Shown: positions 1-6,592, counted from the stretch's first letter. The stretch: DNA of 12,116 nucleotides from Bacillota bacterium (GCA_023416895.1 JAEZGQ010000108.1:1-12116), one strand, 5' to 3'. Notes: generated by a model not told the origin, from the letters alone. Program-made: numbers and translations.

Positions 1-1281
1 GAAGACGAAATATTGGCTTTGAATGATATGGCATACCCGGTATTTTATTTACCCACCTATTTCCATTCCGAAGCTCTACACCCGGAATGGTGCATGCAAG
101 CCCTGCAAATGTATTATTATTTTGAGGATGAAACCCGTTATCCGTTCGATTTGCGCGTTGAGGGTGAGTACGGCTTTATGACGAATTATCTCACACCCGA
201 GACCGCTTCTAAAATGAGCAAAGACCTGCTGGGCGTCTCGGTACAGGAGTACTGGGAATCATACGATCCGGCCGAGCTTGGCCAATGGTATAACGATTCT
301 CCATATTTGGAGAACGGAATGGTTCGCTTCCCGGAGCACGATACTTATGACTGTCGTGTTTACCTTACACATTATCAATATCTTGGTGATGATTTGTTTT
401 ATCTGGCTTTTAAGGCCAGCGATGATAATTTGGCCGGACCCGAGTCCAGCCATTACGGAATAACCTACGACCAAAGACGGCTTTTGGTTAAACGCTCGCA
501 GTCCGAATGGGGGTTCACCATTTGTGCTATATTATCCATGGCAGGAGAAGAACCTTTGCTTCCGCCGGACTTTCCCTTGCCGTCGGAAAAAGTGCCGGCG
601 CCCTTGAACTGGTTTGAGGAAGCCATAGAGCAGGAACCTCTTTCGGACGATCTCTCTGCAGAGGACATTAAAGCGCTCAACCAAGCGCTGAACATGCTAC
701 AGGTATCAGCTTTTCTTCCCAAGAACAGCCAATCCATATCTTACAATGCAATAACTGCGCTTCAGTCATACTACCAATACCATTCCGCATTTGATTTGCC
801 AATTGACCAAATGCGAAAAACGCTGCACTACCCGCCTGAAGGCACATACGTTACGGAGCGGGGCAAACTTATGTTGACAGTCTCGCCCGAAGTAGTAAAA
901 CGCTTCGCGAAGGATTGGTTTGATGTGAGTGATACATTTAAGCTTTCCGAATATAGAAACGATGATTACAGGGGCATATTCTATAGAGACGGCCTGCTCT
1001 ACATTGGTCGGTGGGAAAATACATTTTCTTTTTCCGTTTCACGCTATCAATATATGGGAGACGGCATCTATTATTTGTCCTGTGATGTGGATTTGGCGGG
1101 CTACGGAGATTGGGATTCTCCCTATAGTGAAAATTCCAATGGGGGGGGCATATACCCTGATAGTTATAAAGTGCTTGTCAGGCGTGCAGACACGGACGGA
1201 GGCTTTTCCATCATTGCTGTTTTTCAGGAAGGGCACTATTCGTTGATACCAGGGGTTCCGCTACCTGCGTTTGAGGTATAG
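1..1281 (+). CDS. Two-domain hypothetical protein, 5' end outside the window
   Basis: The frame is open from base 1, and the first possible start inside it (TTG at 13) has no ribosome binding site, so the gene most likely begins upstream. The visible 426 codons contain two copies of the same domain. Copy 1 is at about residues 33-209 and copy 2 at about 249-426, counted from base 1. Both begin with an aromatic stretch (YYYF / YYQY). Both have a middle block ending LLGVS or WFDVS, a YQYLGD / YQYMGD motif followed by an aromatic pair, and a LLVKR / VLVRR strand. Both close with a GF-[ST]-I-x-A strand and a PLP motif (DFPLP / GVPLP). No membrane segment is visible in the part present, so a signal peptide could lie upstream. 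I do not recognise the family and assign no function. A strong terminator follows 51 bases after the stop. Confidence 0.75.
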   Translation, partial: EDEILALNDMAYPVFYLPTYFHSEALHPEWCMQALQMYYYFEDETRYPFDLRVEGEYGFMTNYLTPETASKMSKDLLGVSVQEYWESYDPAELGQWYNDSPYLENGMVRFPEHDTYDCRVYLTHYQYLGDDLFYLAFKASDDNLAGPESSHYGITYDQRRLLVKRSQSEWGFTICAILSMAGEEPLLPPDFPLPSEKVPAPLNWFEEAIEQEPLSDDLSAEDIKALNQALNMLQVSAFLPKNSQSISYNAITALQSYYQYHSAFDLPIDQMRKTLHYPPEGTYVTERGKLMLTVSPEVVKRFAKDWFDVSDTFKLSEYRNDDYRGIFYRDGLLYIGRWENTFSFSVSRYQYMGDGIYYLSCDVDLAGYGDWDSPYSENSNGGGIYPDSYKVLVRRADTDGGFSIIAVFQEGHYSLIPGVPLPAFEV

Positions 1282-1332
1282 CTTAAAAGGAGCGCTTTGA
1301 TCCTCATGATGTATCGAAATAGAAAGACCGCC

Positions 1333-1361
1333 AAAAAGCCCGGACTTTATCCGGGCTTTTT
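1333..1361 (+). terminator. Rho-independent terminator of the two-domain gene
   Basis: Perfect 11-bp inverted repeat AAAAAGCCCGG / CCGGGCTTTTT with a 7-base loop. The A/T flanks supply a U-tract on both strands. It lies 51 bases after the stop at 1281 and should end that transcript. Confidence 0.85.
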
Positions 1362-1373
1362 GTGTCTTTGCAG

Positions 1374-1392
1374 GCGTTCGCGCCGCGAACGC
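1374..1392. repeat. 8-bp GC-rich palindrome in the intergenic region
   Basis: GCGTTCGC (1374-1381) and GCGAACGC (1385-1392) are perfect inverted repeats around a 3-base centre. The hairpin has no good T-run after it. It may be part of a structured intergenic segment or a protein-binding palindrome; its function is unknown. The rest of the 1282-1682 gap holds two terminators and repeat copy A, and no credible gene. Confidence 0.5.
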
Positions 1393-1503
1393 TTTGCCGT
1401 TGCACCACTTTTCATCGGATATCACCTGCGCTTGCCTCAAAATTTCATAGATTTGTGGTTTAGCCTTTGGCGGCAAGCGCTTGAATTAAACAAAATTAAC
1501 ATT

Positions 1504-1547
1504 CCAACAAAAATAGGCTCCCCATAAGGGGAGCCTATTTTTGTTGG
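1504..1547. terminator. Strong bidirectional terminator hairpin
   Basis: Perfect 20-bp inverted repeat (1504-1523 with 1528-1547) around an ATAA loop. The GC core GGCTCCCC / GGGGAGCC is flanked by an A-run on one side and a T-run on the other, so it can terminate in both directions. No gene ends directly before it on the plus strand. On the minus strand it would end any transcript starting in repeat copy A (1518-1663). Confidence 0.75.
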
Positions 1548-1663
1548 AGCATTTCGATCAGCGGGGTTGAGCCGGCTTTCATTCCCACACCATACCCTTT
1601 TCTATTTCATCCGCTTCCAAAAATTTTTCATCATATTTTATTTCTCACCATCGTTATTTATAG
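1518..1663. repeat. Diverged intergenic repeat, copy A
   Basis: This stretch is related in direct orientation to 2606-2749. Shared landmarks in order are a CTCCC...GGGGAG hairpin, TTTGTTGGAGCATTTC followed by TCAGCGG, then an AT-rich block with AAAAATTT and CATT/CATA-rich sequence. The last shared landmark is TTTCNCANC followed by CGTTATT and a TATAG end. Most of the middle is diverged. It sits directly before the ribosome binding site of the lipoprotein gene at 1683. It has no coding capacity beyond very short frames. Confidence 0.55.
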
Positions 1664-1682
1664 GCAAAAGGAGCGTGATTAC

Positions 1683-2330
1683 ATGATGCGGTCGATTTTC
1701 GTATTTCTTGTGGTTTGCTTGCTTTGTTCTCTCGTCGGCTGCCAAAAAAGCACAATGCCACAGCCCGATTTTCCGCTGGAGGAAGACGTAATTACCGATG
1801 CTTTGGAGCAGACCGGTCTGCAGGGAATCATCTCCGAATCAGAAACGTTCTCTAGCATAGAAGGGCATATAGCTTATGCGTTGCGCGACCCTGCGAAGAC
1901 TTATGCCGATACGGAAAACAAGGTTTTGATTGCGGGCATTTCAAGTGCGATCACCGAAGGAGAACGCGTTCTTTTTGTGACTTTCCTATCTGCGCCTGAT
2001 GAACCGGCAACACTTCCTTTTGTATGGAAGGACTGGAAGCAGCAAATTGTGTTCACAACGTTGCTCTTTGGGGGCTTTGCGGACGAGGAAGAGGTGTATC
2101 GTGCCTTTTCCGATAAAAAGATCCCAGAGGGTGAGGACAGATTCGAGTGGGATGCGCAGCTTCCGAACGGGTATTGCAGGGTGAGTTATAACTTTAATAC
2201 AATCCTGGCACAGCCCTATACCGTGCGCATAACAATCTATGAATCTAAATCTCTCTATGAAAAACTCCACCAAAAGCAGTTAGAGGAGATTGAAGAGATG
2301 CAACCCAACCTTTCGGAAACTCCGAATTGA
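1683..2330 (+). CDS. Small lipoprotein of unknown function
   Basis: A 215-residue protein with a typical lipoprotein signal. It has a short N-terminus with Arg3, a hydrophobic stretch at residues 5-18, and lipobox LVGC with the modified Cys at residue 20. It should be anchored outside the cytoplasmic membrane. The start at 1683 is supported by AAAAGGAG at 1666-1673. The next codon is also ATG and is slightly further from this site. The mature part is acidic and mixed alpha/beta in appearance, and ends in a charged helix rich in Glu and Lys (residues about 190-206). I recognise no family. It stands alone: strong terminators precede it and 615 non-coding bases follow it, so it is probably monocistronic. 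Confidence 0.8.
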   Translation: MMRSIFVFLVVCLLCSLVGCQKSTMPQPDFPLEEDVITDALEQTGLQGIISESETFSSIEGHIAYALRDPAKTYADTENKVLIAGISSAITEGERVLFVTFLSAPDEPATLPFVWKDWKQQIVFTTLLFGGFADEEEVYRAFSDKKIPEGEDRFEWDAQLPNGYCRVSYNFNTILAQPYTVRITIYESKSLYEKLHQKQLEEIEEMQPNLSETPN

Positions 2331-2605
2331 ACGGTTAATTCCCTCACTGTGGTTAAGCGGTAACAACCCCTTATCAGAGCTTGCAGCGAATGCATCTCAG
2401 GAGACGATTCTCCCACACATGTTTGTTTCTAGATGAGGACTTTCGCAGCAAGAAAATACAGCGACAGTCCTTAATTTTCGTAATCGCGCGATATGGAAAC
2501 AGAATTACAGGGTGGGCAACAAGCCAACGGCTCAGCTTCCATTCATTGTTTGAGTTTTCATGTGCTTTTCCGCTTCAATCCCGGGTGGTGCCTTCAATGA
2601 AAATT
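2331..2605. other. Intergenic region without a convincing gene
   Basis: Between the lipoprotein stop and repeat copy B I see no reading frame with a ribosome binding site and protein-like composition. The longest frame here (from 2381) runs straight through repeat copy B, has an odd composition and no Shine-Dalgarno, and is taken as chance. No clear terminator follows the lipoprotein stop at 2330. Confidence 0.5.
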
Positions 2606-2749
2606 CTCCCTTGCGGGGAGCTTTCTTTGTTGGAGCATTTCATTCAGCGGAATCCAACCGATTCTCCCGCTTGTATCACAGTTTCTTCAATATTTTTTTG
2701 GTTTTTAAAAATTTATCGTCATTTTTTGTTTTTCACAACCGTTATTATA
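2606..2749. repeat. Diverged intergenic repeat, copy B, possible minus-strand small RNA unit
   Basis: Direct-orientation relative of 1518-1663, about 1.1 kb away. The best-conserved parts are the hairpin at 2606-2620 (CTCCC / GGGAG arms) with TTTGTTGGAGCATTTC and TCAGCGG after it, and the CGTTATTATAG end. Read on the minus strand, the unit begins with an extended -10 box (TGC TATAAT, 2752 down to 2744). It ends in the hairpin followed by AATTTTC. That is the layout of a transcript of about 140 nt. No matching -35 box is obvious and there is no reading frame, so a non-coding RNA is only one reading; a miniature mobile element is another. Confidence 0.5.
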
Positions 2750-2890
2750 GCAGATGAAAGATGTTGCATTTAAAAAGCAACCAACAAGATGTTTCATACT
2801 GCAGCTTTCACCAAAAAGCAAAGCTTCTGTAAACGGTCGATTTTGAGTCACCCGCTACAGTTTAAGAAGTTGTGCGAAACAGATTTACTT

Positions 2891-2918
2891 TTTGCAGCAG
2901 AAACTCGATATTTATGAT
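2891..2918 (+). promoter_or_regulatory. Possible promoter of the sigma-factor operon
   Basis: TTTGCA at 2891-2896 and TATGAT at 2913-2918 are 16 bases apart and resemble a weak sigma-A promoter. A start site would fall near 2925, giving a leader of about 20 bases. The -10 box overlaps a palindrome (2906-2933). The operon could also have a promoter read by its own sigma factor, which I cannot recognise by sequence. Confidence 0.35.
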
Positions 2919-2933
2919 ATGGGATAAATATCG
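2906..2933. promoter_or_regulatory. 10-bp perfect palindrome before the sigma-factor gene, candidate operator
   Basis: CGATATTTAT (2906-2915) and ATAAATATCG (2924-2933) are perfect inverted repeats with an 8-base spacer. The palindrome covers the candidate -10 box and ends just before the GGGGG of the ribosome binding site at 2933-2937. It could be a repressor site, or a weak RNA hairpin near the ribosome binding site. The stem is AT-rich and no U-run follows, so it is not a terminator. Confidence 0.45.
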
Positions 2934-2945
2934 GGGGAAAGTGTT

Positions 2946-3470
2946 TTGAAGTACGAAAGCGACATTGTTGAATATTTTTCAAACCATTACCGGGACTATC
3001 TTAAGTTTGCGCTTACTGTTACGCACAATCTTGAAGCCGCGCAAGATGTACTGCAAAATGTTGCGCTTGTGCTTTGCAAAAAAGCGGATGAGCTTAAAAA
3101 TCTTGAGAACCCGGCTGGCTACTTAACGGTTTGCGTTCGGCGGGCAGCGCTCGATTATTTGAGAAGCATGTCCCGAATGTCAACAACTGACCCCAAGTTT
3201 TTTGCAAACCTAAACAGCGGTATAAACGAGTGTGCACAAAGTTACATCGAGTGGGTAATGGTTCTCGAAAAGCACCTTGCACATTATCCGGAAGAAATGC
3301 GAAAAGCGTTTGTCGCTTTTTATCTGGACGGGTACGCGCTTGAGCAGGTAGCGGCACAGGTAGGGCTATCGGTCAATGCGCTGTCTCAGCAGTTCAAACG
3401 CATGCGGTTGCGCCTCGCCAAGCAGGCACCCATGCTGAACACCCTAATCATGCTGCTATCCACAATGTGA
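2946..3470 (+). CDS. Sigma-70 family (ECF-like) RNA polymerase sigma factor
   Basis: A 174-residue protein with the two-domain layout of small alternative sigma factors. Region 2 lies at about residues 8-75, with the helix around EAAQDVLQNVALVL that binds core polymerase and the -10 element. Region 4 lies at about 110-165, with helix-turn-helix YALEQVAAQVGLSVNALSQQ, which should bind the -35 element. The start is TTG at 2946, with GGGGGAAAG at 2933-2941 as ribosome binding site; no ATG fits. The TTG start suggests low expression. The next gene begins 12 bases after the stop and encodes a membrane protein of the type that holds such sigma factors inactive. The target genes are unknown. The family is well supported, but the exact subgroup is not. 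Confidence 0.85.
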   Translation: MKYESDIVEYFSNHYRDYLKFALTVTHNLEAAQDVLQNVALVLCKKADELKNLENPAGYLTVCVRRAALDYLRSMSRMSTTDPKFFANLNSGINECAQSYIEWVMVLEKHLAHYPEEMRKAFVAFYLDGYALEQVAAQVGLSVNALSQQFKRMRLRLAKQAPMLNTLIMLLSTM

Positions 3471-3482
3471 GGCGAGAAAAGT

Positions 3483-4316
3483 TTGAAAGCAACCATTCGA
3501 AAAAGTTTATTTGACCATCCATTTTTCGATTACGCAAAGCGTCGCAACGCTTTGCTGCCTGAAGCTGCCGCCGAGAGCATACTTCAGGACGGTTATCCTT
3601 CGTTTGACGAAATGGTTGGTTCGGCAAAAATACGTTTCGCGAACGAAAATGTTTCCTGGGAAATTTTTGAAAAATACCGGAATGGGTATAAAAAGCAACG
3701 TCAAAACACATCGTCCGGCTGGCTTGCAAGCCGCAAGCGGCTTGCGGTTGCCATGCTTGTGCTTCTTCTGACTTTGGCGTTTTTCACGCTTGTGCCTGTA
3801 GGACGAAGCTTGGCCGACAGCTTCTTTAACATGATCATGGAGATCGTCGGAGAAAGAATCGAATTTACCTACCAAGGTGGAAAACACGCCGACAATTCTT
3901 ATGAAAATTGGGAAGACGGCGAAACGCGCAGTTATGAAAGCATTGATGCTTTTGTAAAAGAAACAGGCAGCAATCCTTTTTCGCTAAAAGCGGACTGGCT
4001 CCGGTGCAAAGAAGTCAATGCCACCTATTCTTTGAGCGCAGGCTTTACACTGCAAGTGTTATATGAAACGGACACCGGCGGCAAGGTTTATGTAAAGCAA
4101 CTGTGGGGCGAGGAGAACGATTTGGTTGCAGGTACGAAGGGCCTCACCTACAAAGAAACCACTTTGGCTGGCGGTGAAAAAATGTACTACGCCATAGATC
4201 CGTTGGATGGCACGTTCATGGGTACGGCGATCATCGGTAATTCGATTGTATATGTTGGTGCGGAACGTAGCGTTGATGTCGAGCTGCTGATCGAAGCGTT
4301 GACACAAAAACAGTAA
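3483..4316 (+). CDS. Membrane-anchored anti-sigma candidate, DUF4367-like
   Basis: A 277-residue protein with one membrane segment at about residues 84-106. The first 80 residues are charged and should be cytoplasmic, where they could bind the sigma factor. The C-terminal 170 residues should be outside and look like the DUF4367 fold, with a DAFVKETG start, a GGEKMYYA strand and an ELLIEALTQ helix at the end. The start is TTG at 3483 with GAGGCGAG at 3469-3476 upstream; its spacing to the sigma stop (12 bases) indicates co-transcription. Known Clostridia and Bacilli pairs of this layout act as sigma and anti-sigma. Here that role is inferred from order and topology. No zinc-binding anti-sigma motif (HxxxCxxC) is present. 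Confidence 0.7.
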   Translation: MKATIRKSLFDHPFFDYAKRRNALLPEAAAESILQDGYPSFDEMVGSAKIRFANENVSWEIFEKYRNGYKKQRQNTSSGWLASRKRLAVAMLVLLLTLAFFTLVPVGRSLADSFFNMIMEIVGERIEFTYQGGKHADNSYENWEDGETRSYESIDAFVKETGSNPFSLKADWLRCKEVNATYSLSAGFTLQVLYETDTGGKVYVKQLWGEENDLVAGTKGLTYKETTLAGGEKMYYAIDPLDGTFMGTAIIGNSIVYVGAERSVDVELLIEALTQKQ

Positions 4317-4320
4317 CATA

Positions 4321-4355
4321 AAACGGAGCAAAAGCAATTGCTTTTGCTCCGTTTT
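4321..4355 (+). terminator. Terminator of the sigma / anti-sigma operon
   Basis: Perfect palindrome with 17-bp arms (4321-4337 and 4338-4354), of which 15 bp can pair around an AATT loop, followed by a T-run. The core is CGGAGCAAAAGC / GCTTTTGCTCCG. It starts 5 bases after the stop at 4316. Confidence 0.9.
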
Positions 4356-4381
4356 TACATGAGTTTTCTTATAATAATCAT

Positions 4382-4405
4382 CCCCCGGCATAGCCGGGGG
4401 TATTT
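4382..4405 (+). terminator. Second GC-rich hairpin after the sigma operon
   Basis: CCCCCGGC (4382-4389) and GCCGGGGG (4393-4400) pair perfectly around ATA and are followed by TATTT. It could be a backup terminator. Its right arm plus tail (GCCGGGGGTATTT) reappears in inverted orientation at 4718-4730. Confidence 0.65.
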
Positions 4406-4716
4406 CATATGCGGGCATAGCCCTTTGGTGCTAGCTGCGTTCAAATGGGCGCACGTGAAACCTTCACTCGCGTTTGACACTATACTGACCCCTAGCCAAT
4501 GGTGCAACTTTCAAACCTTCTCAGCATTATTTTTCACCTCGTGCATCATTTCACTACTTTGTATTAAGTGATATATTTCAGCCATGCCATTTACATGGCT
4601 GAACCCCTTTTGGTTCTTGTTGTTGCTAGTCCGCAAGTTGTATTAAGAGTGGGCTCTACTCATAGCTGTAAGCTTTCCGGAACCACTCGCCTAACGAGTG
4701 GTTTTCGTTATACAAT
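4406..4716. other. Intergenic segment with hairpins, no gene seen
   Basis: No frame here has a ribosome binding site and a protein-like composition. Two perfect hairpins stand out. TTCAGCCATG / CATGGCTGAA is at 4577-4586 and 4594-4603. AACCACTCG / CGAGTGGTT is at 4681-4689 and 4695-4703, followed by TT. The segment could be a structured RNA, decayed sequence or a miniature element; I cannot tell which. Confidence 0.5.
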
Positions 4717-4717
4717 A

Positions 4718-4746
4718 AAATACCCCCGGCACTTAACCGGGGGGCA
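4718..4746 (-). terminator. Terminator of the secreted-protein gene
   Basis: On the minus strand CCCCCGG (4743-4737) pairs with CCGGGGG (4729-4723) around a 7-base loop, followed by TATTTTATT. It lies about 20 bases after the stop of the minus-strand gene ending at 4767. Confidence 0.8.
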
Positions 4747-4766
4747 TTTTGTTTCAAATAAATCAA

Positions 4767-5156
4767 CTAGATCGTGCGGGTTATTACCTTTGAGTCGGAC
4801 TGGGTTTGTCCGTAATACCACGCATACAACTTGTAAGTCCCCGAACTCAGCGAAACGTACTGCGAGGCTTCAATGGAGGTTCCCGTGCCGCTGGCACTGC
4901 CGGAAGTTACATATACCTCGCTACCGTTTACCACACGGTATAAGTCAAAGCCTACCATCACATATTCGGCAACCGCTGGCCTCGCCAATGCCCACACCTT
5001 ATATGTGCTCCCTGAATAGGGCGTGATGCCGCTGGAGAAAAGCACTGTGCTGTAAGGGGTAATTACAAACTGTGGCTCCGTTTCTGCCAGAGAGGTGCCT
5101 GCGAGTGAGAAGCAAACCGCGAGTACCAACATGAGAGCGAGTATGCGCCTTTTCAT
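4767..5156 (-). CDS. Small secreted protein of unknown function
   Basis: A 129-residue protein with a classical signal peptide: MKRR, a hydrophobic core at residues 5-19, and a likely cleavage after SLA at residue 24. The mature protein has about 105 residues, rich in Ser, Thr, Tyr and Gly with alternating hydrophobic residues, which suggests a compact beta-sheet domain. It ends in SDSKVITRTI with no sorting signal or membrane anchor, so it should be released. The start at 5156 is fixed by GGAGGG at 5169-5164. It is flanked by its own terminator and by a long AT-rich upstream region, so it is likely transcribed alone. I do not recognise the family. Confidence 0.8.
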   Translation of the reverse strand: MKRRILALMLVLAVCFSLAGTSLAETEPQFVITPYSTVLFSSGITPYSGSTYKVWALARPAVAEYVMVGFDLYRVVNGSEVYVTSGSASGTGTSIEASQYVSLSSGTYKLYAWYYGQTQSDSKVITRTI

Positions 5157-5335
5157 AAGTGATCCCTCCGCTTCTAAAATATCCAGGCATATCCTTGCCC
5201 GTTGTAATTTTTGTTCGACAAGAACATCTAAATTCCTTTAAAATTCATAATCCCATTTTTGATGATGATCGTTGATAAATTTTGATTTGTCCTATTTTAA
5301 ACTTTAAAAATTGCTCGTAAAAAGCAGCCTTTATG

Positions 5336-5371
5336 AAACCGTCCGGCATTTTCCGCCGGACGGTTTTTTCG
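5336..5371. terminator. Terminator hairpin between two minus-strand genes
   Basis: Perfect 12-bp arms AAACCGTCCGGC (5336-5347) and GCCGGACGGTTT (5355-5366) with a 7-base loop. The T-run is best on the plus strand (5364-5369). On the minus strand only GGTTTCAT follows. Its position 32 bases past the stop at 5404 suggests it ends the minus-strand gene above it; the plus-strand T-run could also block antisense reading. Confidence 0.75.
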
Positions 5372-5403
5372 TAAGTTTTAAAACCCCGTTACACATTGGG
5401 TGC

Positions 5404-5724
5404 TTATTCGCTTTTGCGTTGCTCCAAATAGGTTCGAAGGGCGCCCGTATCGGTCACGCCGCTTAGCAGCGCATCTACCAACACAAGAACGGCCACGAGA
5501 ATGTTCTCATTGTCTACAGTGACGCTTACGGTGCTATTGCCAACGTCTCTGATAACGGTTTTCGAATCCTGATCTTGGCCTTGGAGCTGGGCTTGCAGCT
5601 GAGCCTGTTTTTGCTGCTGTGCTTGCGCCTGCGCCTGCGCCTGCGCCTGTTCATTGGTTTCCCAGGAATTTCTATACGGCTCACAGCATTGGTTATGCCA
5701 ACGCGATCCACAGTTGTTCGACAT
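5404..5724 (-). CDS. Small Ala-Gln-repeat protein of unknown function
   Basis: A 106-residue protein in three parts. The N-terminus (1-25) has Cys5, Cys13, Cys14 and two Trp. The middle (26-52) is an Ala-Gln repeat grading into Gln/Leu and Gln/Asp. The C-terminal half (about 55-100) has a beta-like TVSVTVDNENI stretch and a hydrophobic helix with VLVLVDALLSG. The start at 5724 has a very strong site, AAGGAGGT at 5740-5733. There is no signal peptide. Cys-rich ends joined to Gln-rich repeats occur in some spore-coat and other structural proteins of Firmicutes, but that is only a resemblance; I do not recognise the family. The DNA of the repeat is itself a hexanucleotide tandem. Confidence 0.75.
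   Translation of the reverse strand: MSNNCGSRWHNQCCEPYRNSWETNEQAQAQAQAQAQQQKQAQLQAQLQGQDQDSKTVIRDVGNSTVSVTVDNENILVAVLVLVDALLSGVTDTGALRTYLEQRKSE
5624..5647. repeat. Hexanucleotide tandem repeat inside the Ala-Gln gene
   Basis: Four exact copies of TGCGCC (5624-5647), with a near copy just before. On the coding strand this is GCG CAG, encoding Ala-Gln. Slippage would change the protein by two residues per unit without breaking the frame. Confidence 0.9.
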
Positions 5725-5824
5725 TTTTGAGTACCTCCTTTGTTTAGGGTTACGCTATATATTATTTTCACTTTCTTCAAAAGGTGAATGGTTAAAGAAA
5801 TCTTTTCTTAAGTATTCACTGATT

Positions 5825-5866
5825 TATAAAAAAACCGTTTTGAATCCGCAGATTCAAAACGGTTTT
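5825..5866 (-). terminator. Terminator of the sanA-like gene
   Basis: Perfect 16-bp arms (5831-5846 and 5851-5866) around CGCA, with core ACCGTTTTGAATC. On the minus strand the stem ends in GGTTTTTTTATAAA, a good U-run. It starts about 30 bases after the stop at 5897. Confidence 0.9.
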
Positions 5867-5896
5867 CCTGTGGTCTTCAAAAATTGGTTCAAGCGG

Positions 5897-6592
5897 TCAA
5901 TCGTTTGTGGCGTTTCCGTTTCCCCAAACGGGAATCGCGTCGCCCAAGTAGGTAGGTAACGGCTGAAAGAGTACCATCAGCACATCCTTGCAGCGTGCGA
6001 GTACCTCTCGGAGCTCATAATAATCTGACGATTTGTACCGCCGCAGGTCGGATGCAACACCGTATGCATCAAGCCCCAGCGCCCGCGCAACGTAAACGGC
6101 ACGCGGTAGATGAAACCCCTGCGTTACGATAAGCACTTTTTTTGCCTGAAACACCTCGCGAGCACGGTACATGCTCTCATAGGTGGAAAAGCCCGCATGA
6201 TCCATAAAAACATCCTGCGATGGCACGCCCGCCTCTACCGCATAAGCCTTCATCACGTTGACCTCGTCGTATTCCTTTCGCCCATGATCGCCGCTCATCA
6301 GAAGTTTGTCTGCGGCACCCGTCTCGTAGGCCGCGATGCCTACCGTTAAGCGGTCACGCAGCATGGGCGATGGTGTGCCGCCGTCCCACACCCCGGCGCC
6401 AAGCACCAAGATACAGTCCGCCCCCCGCCCCGCCGCCTTTTCCAGCGTTACAAGATATGGCCTTGCGGCATTTTTTACGAATGCGCTTATCACAAACGGC
6501 ATCGCAAAGGTAAGCGTCAGCACGGCTGCCGCCAAAAGAAGAATTCTCCGCTTTTTGCGCTTTTTGGCCGCCCGTTTCCGCTCTTGCGCCAT
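5897..6592 (-). CDS. sanA: SanA/YdcF family (DUF218) envelope protein
   Basis: A 231-residue protein with a very basic N-terminus (residues 2-16), one membrane helix at about 17-38 and an extracytoplasmic DUF218 domain. Family marks are VLGAGVWDGG, SPMLRDRL, LLMSGDHGRKEYDE, the AGFSTYES block, VTQGFHLPRA and a PLPTYLGDAIPV end. This order matches SanA, linked in enterobacteria to envelope barrier function and vancomycin exclusion; the reaction is not established. The frame is open up to 6685, but the start is placed at 6592. GGGGAA at 6602-6597 precedes that ATG, and an extended -10 promoter lies at 6629-6621, inside the longer frame. The site can pair with TTCCCC at 6620-6615 in the leader, a 6-bp stem that could dampen translation. 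Confidence 0.88.
   Translation of the reverse strand: MAQERKRAAKKRKKRRILLLAAAVLTLTFAMPFVISAFVKNAARPYLVTLEKAAGRGADCILVLGAGVWDGGTPSPMLRDRLTVGIAAYETGAADKLLMSGDHGRKEYDEVNVMKAYAVEAGVPSQDVFMDHAGFSTYESMYRAREVFQAKKVLIVTQGFHLPRAVYVARALGLDAYGVASDLRRYKSSDYYELREVLARCKDVLMVLFQPLPTYLGDAIPVWGNGNATND

Noticed and set aside
1297..1527. Open frame of 76 codons on the plus strand
   Set aside because: It spans a complete terminator, a palindrome and half of a second terminator, and lacks a ribosome binding site.
2381..2773. Open frame of 130 codons on the plus strand
   Set aside because: It has no ribosome binding site, an unnatural composition rich in Phe, Ser and Arg, and runs through repeat copy B. Taken as chance.
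4474..4502. TTGACA at 4474 as a promoter
   Set aside because: No -10 box lies 16-18 bases downstream, and the nearby TATACT is only one base away.
5624..5647. CRISPR-like or phase-variation repeat
   Set aside because: The units are six bases with no spacers and lie in frame in a gene; a change in number cannot switch the gene off.
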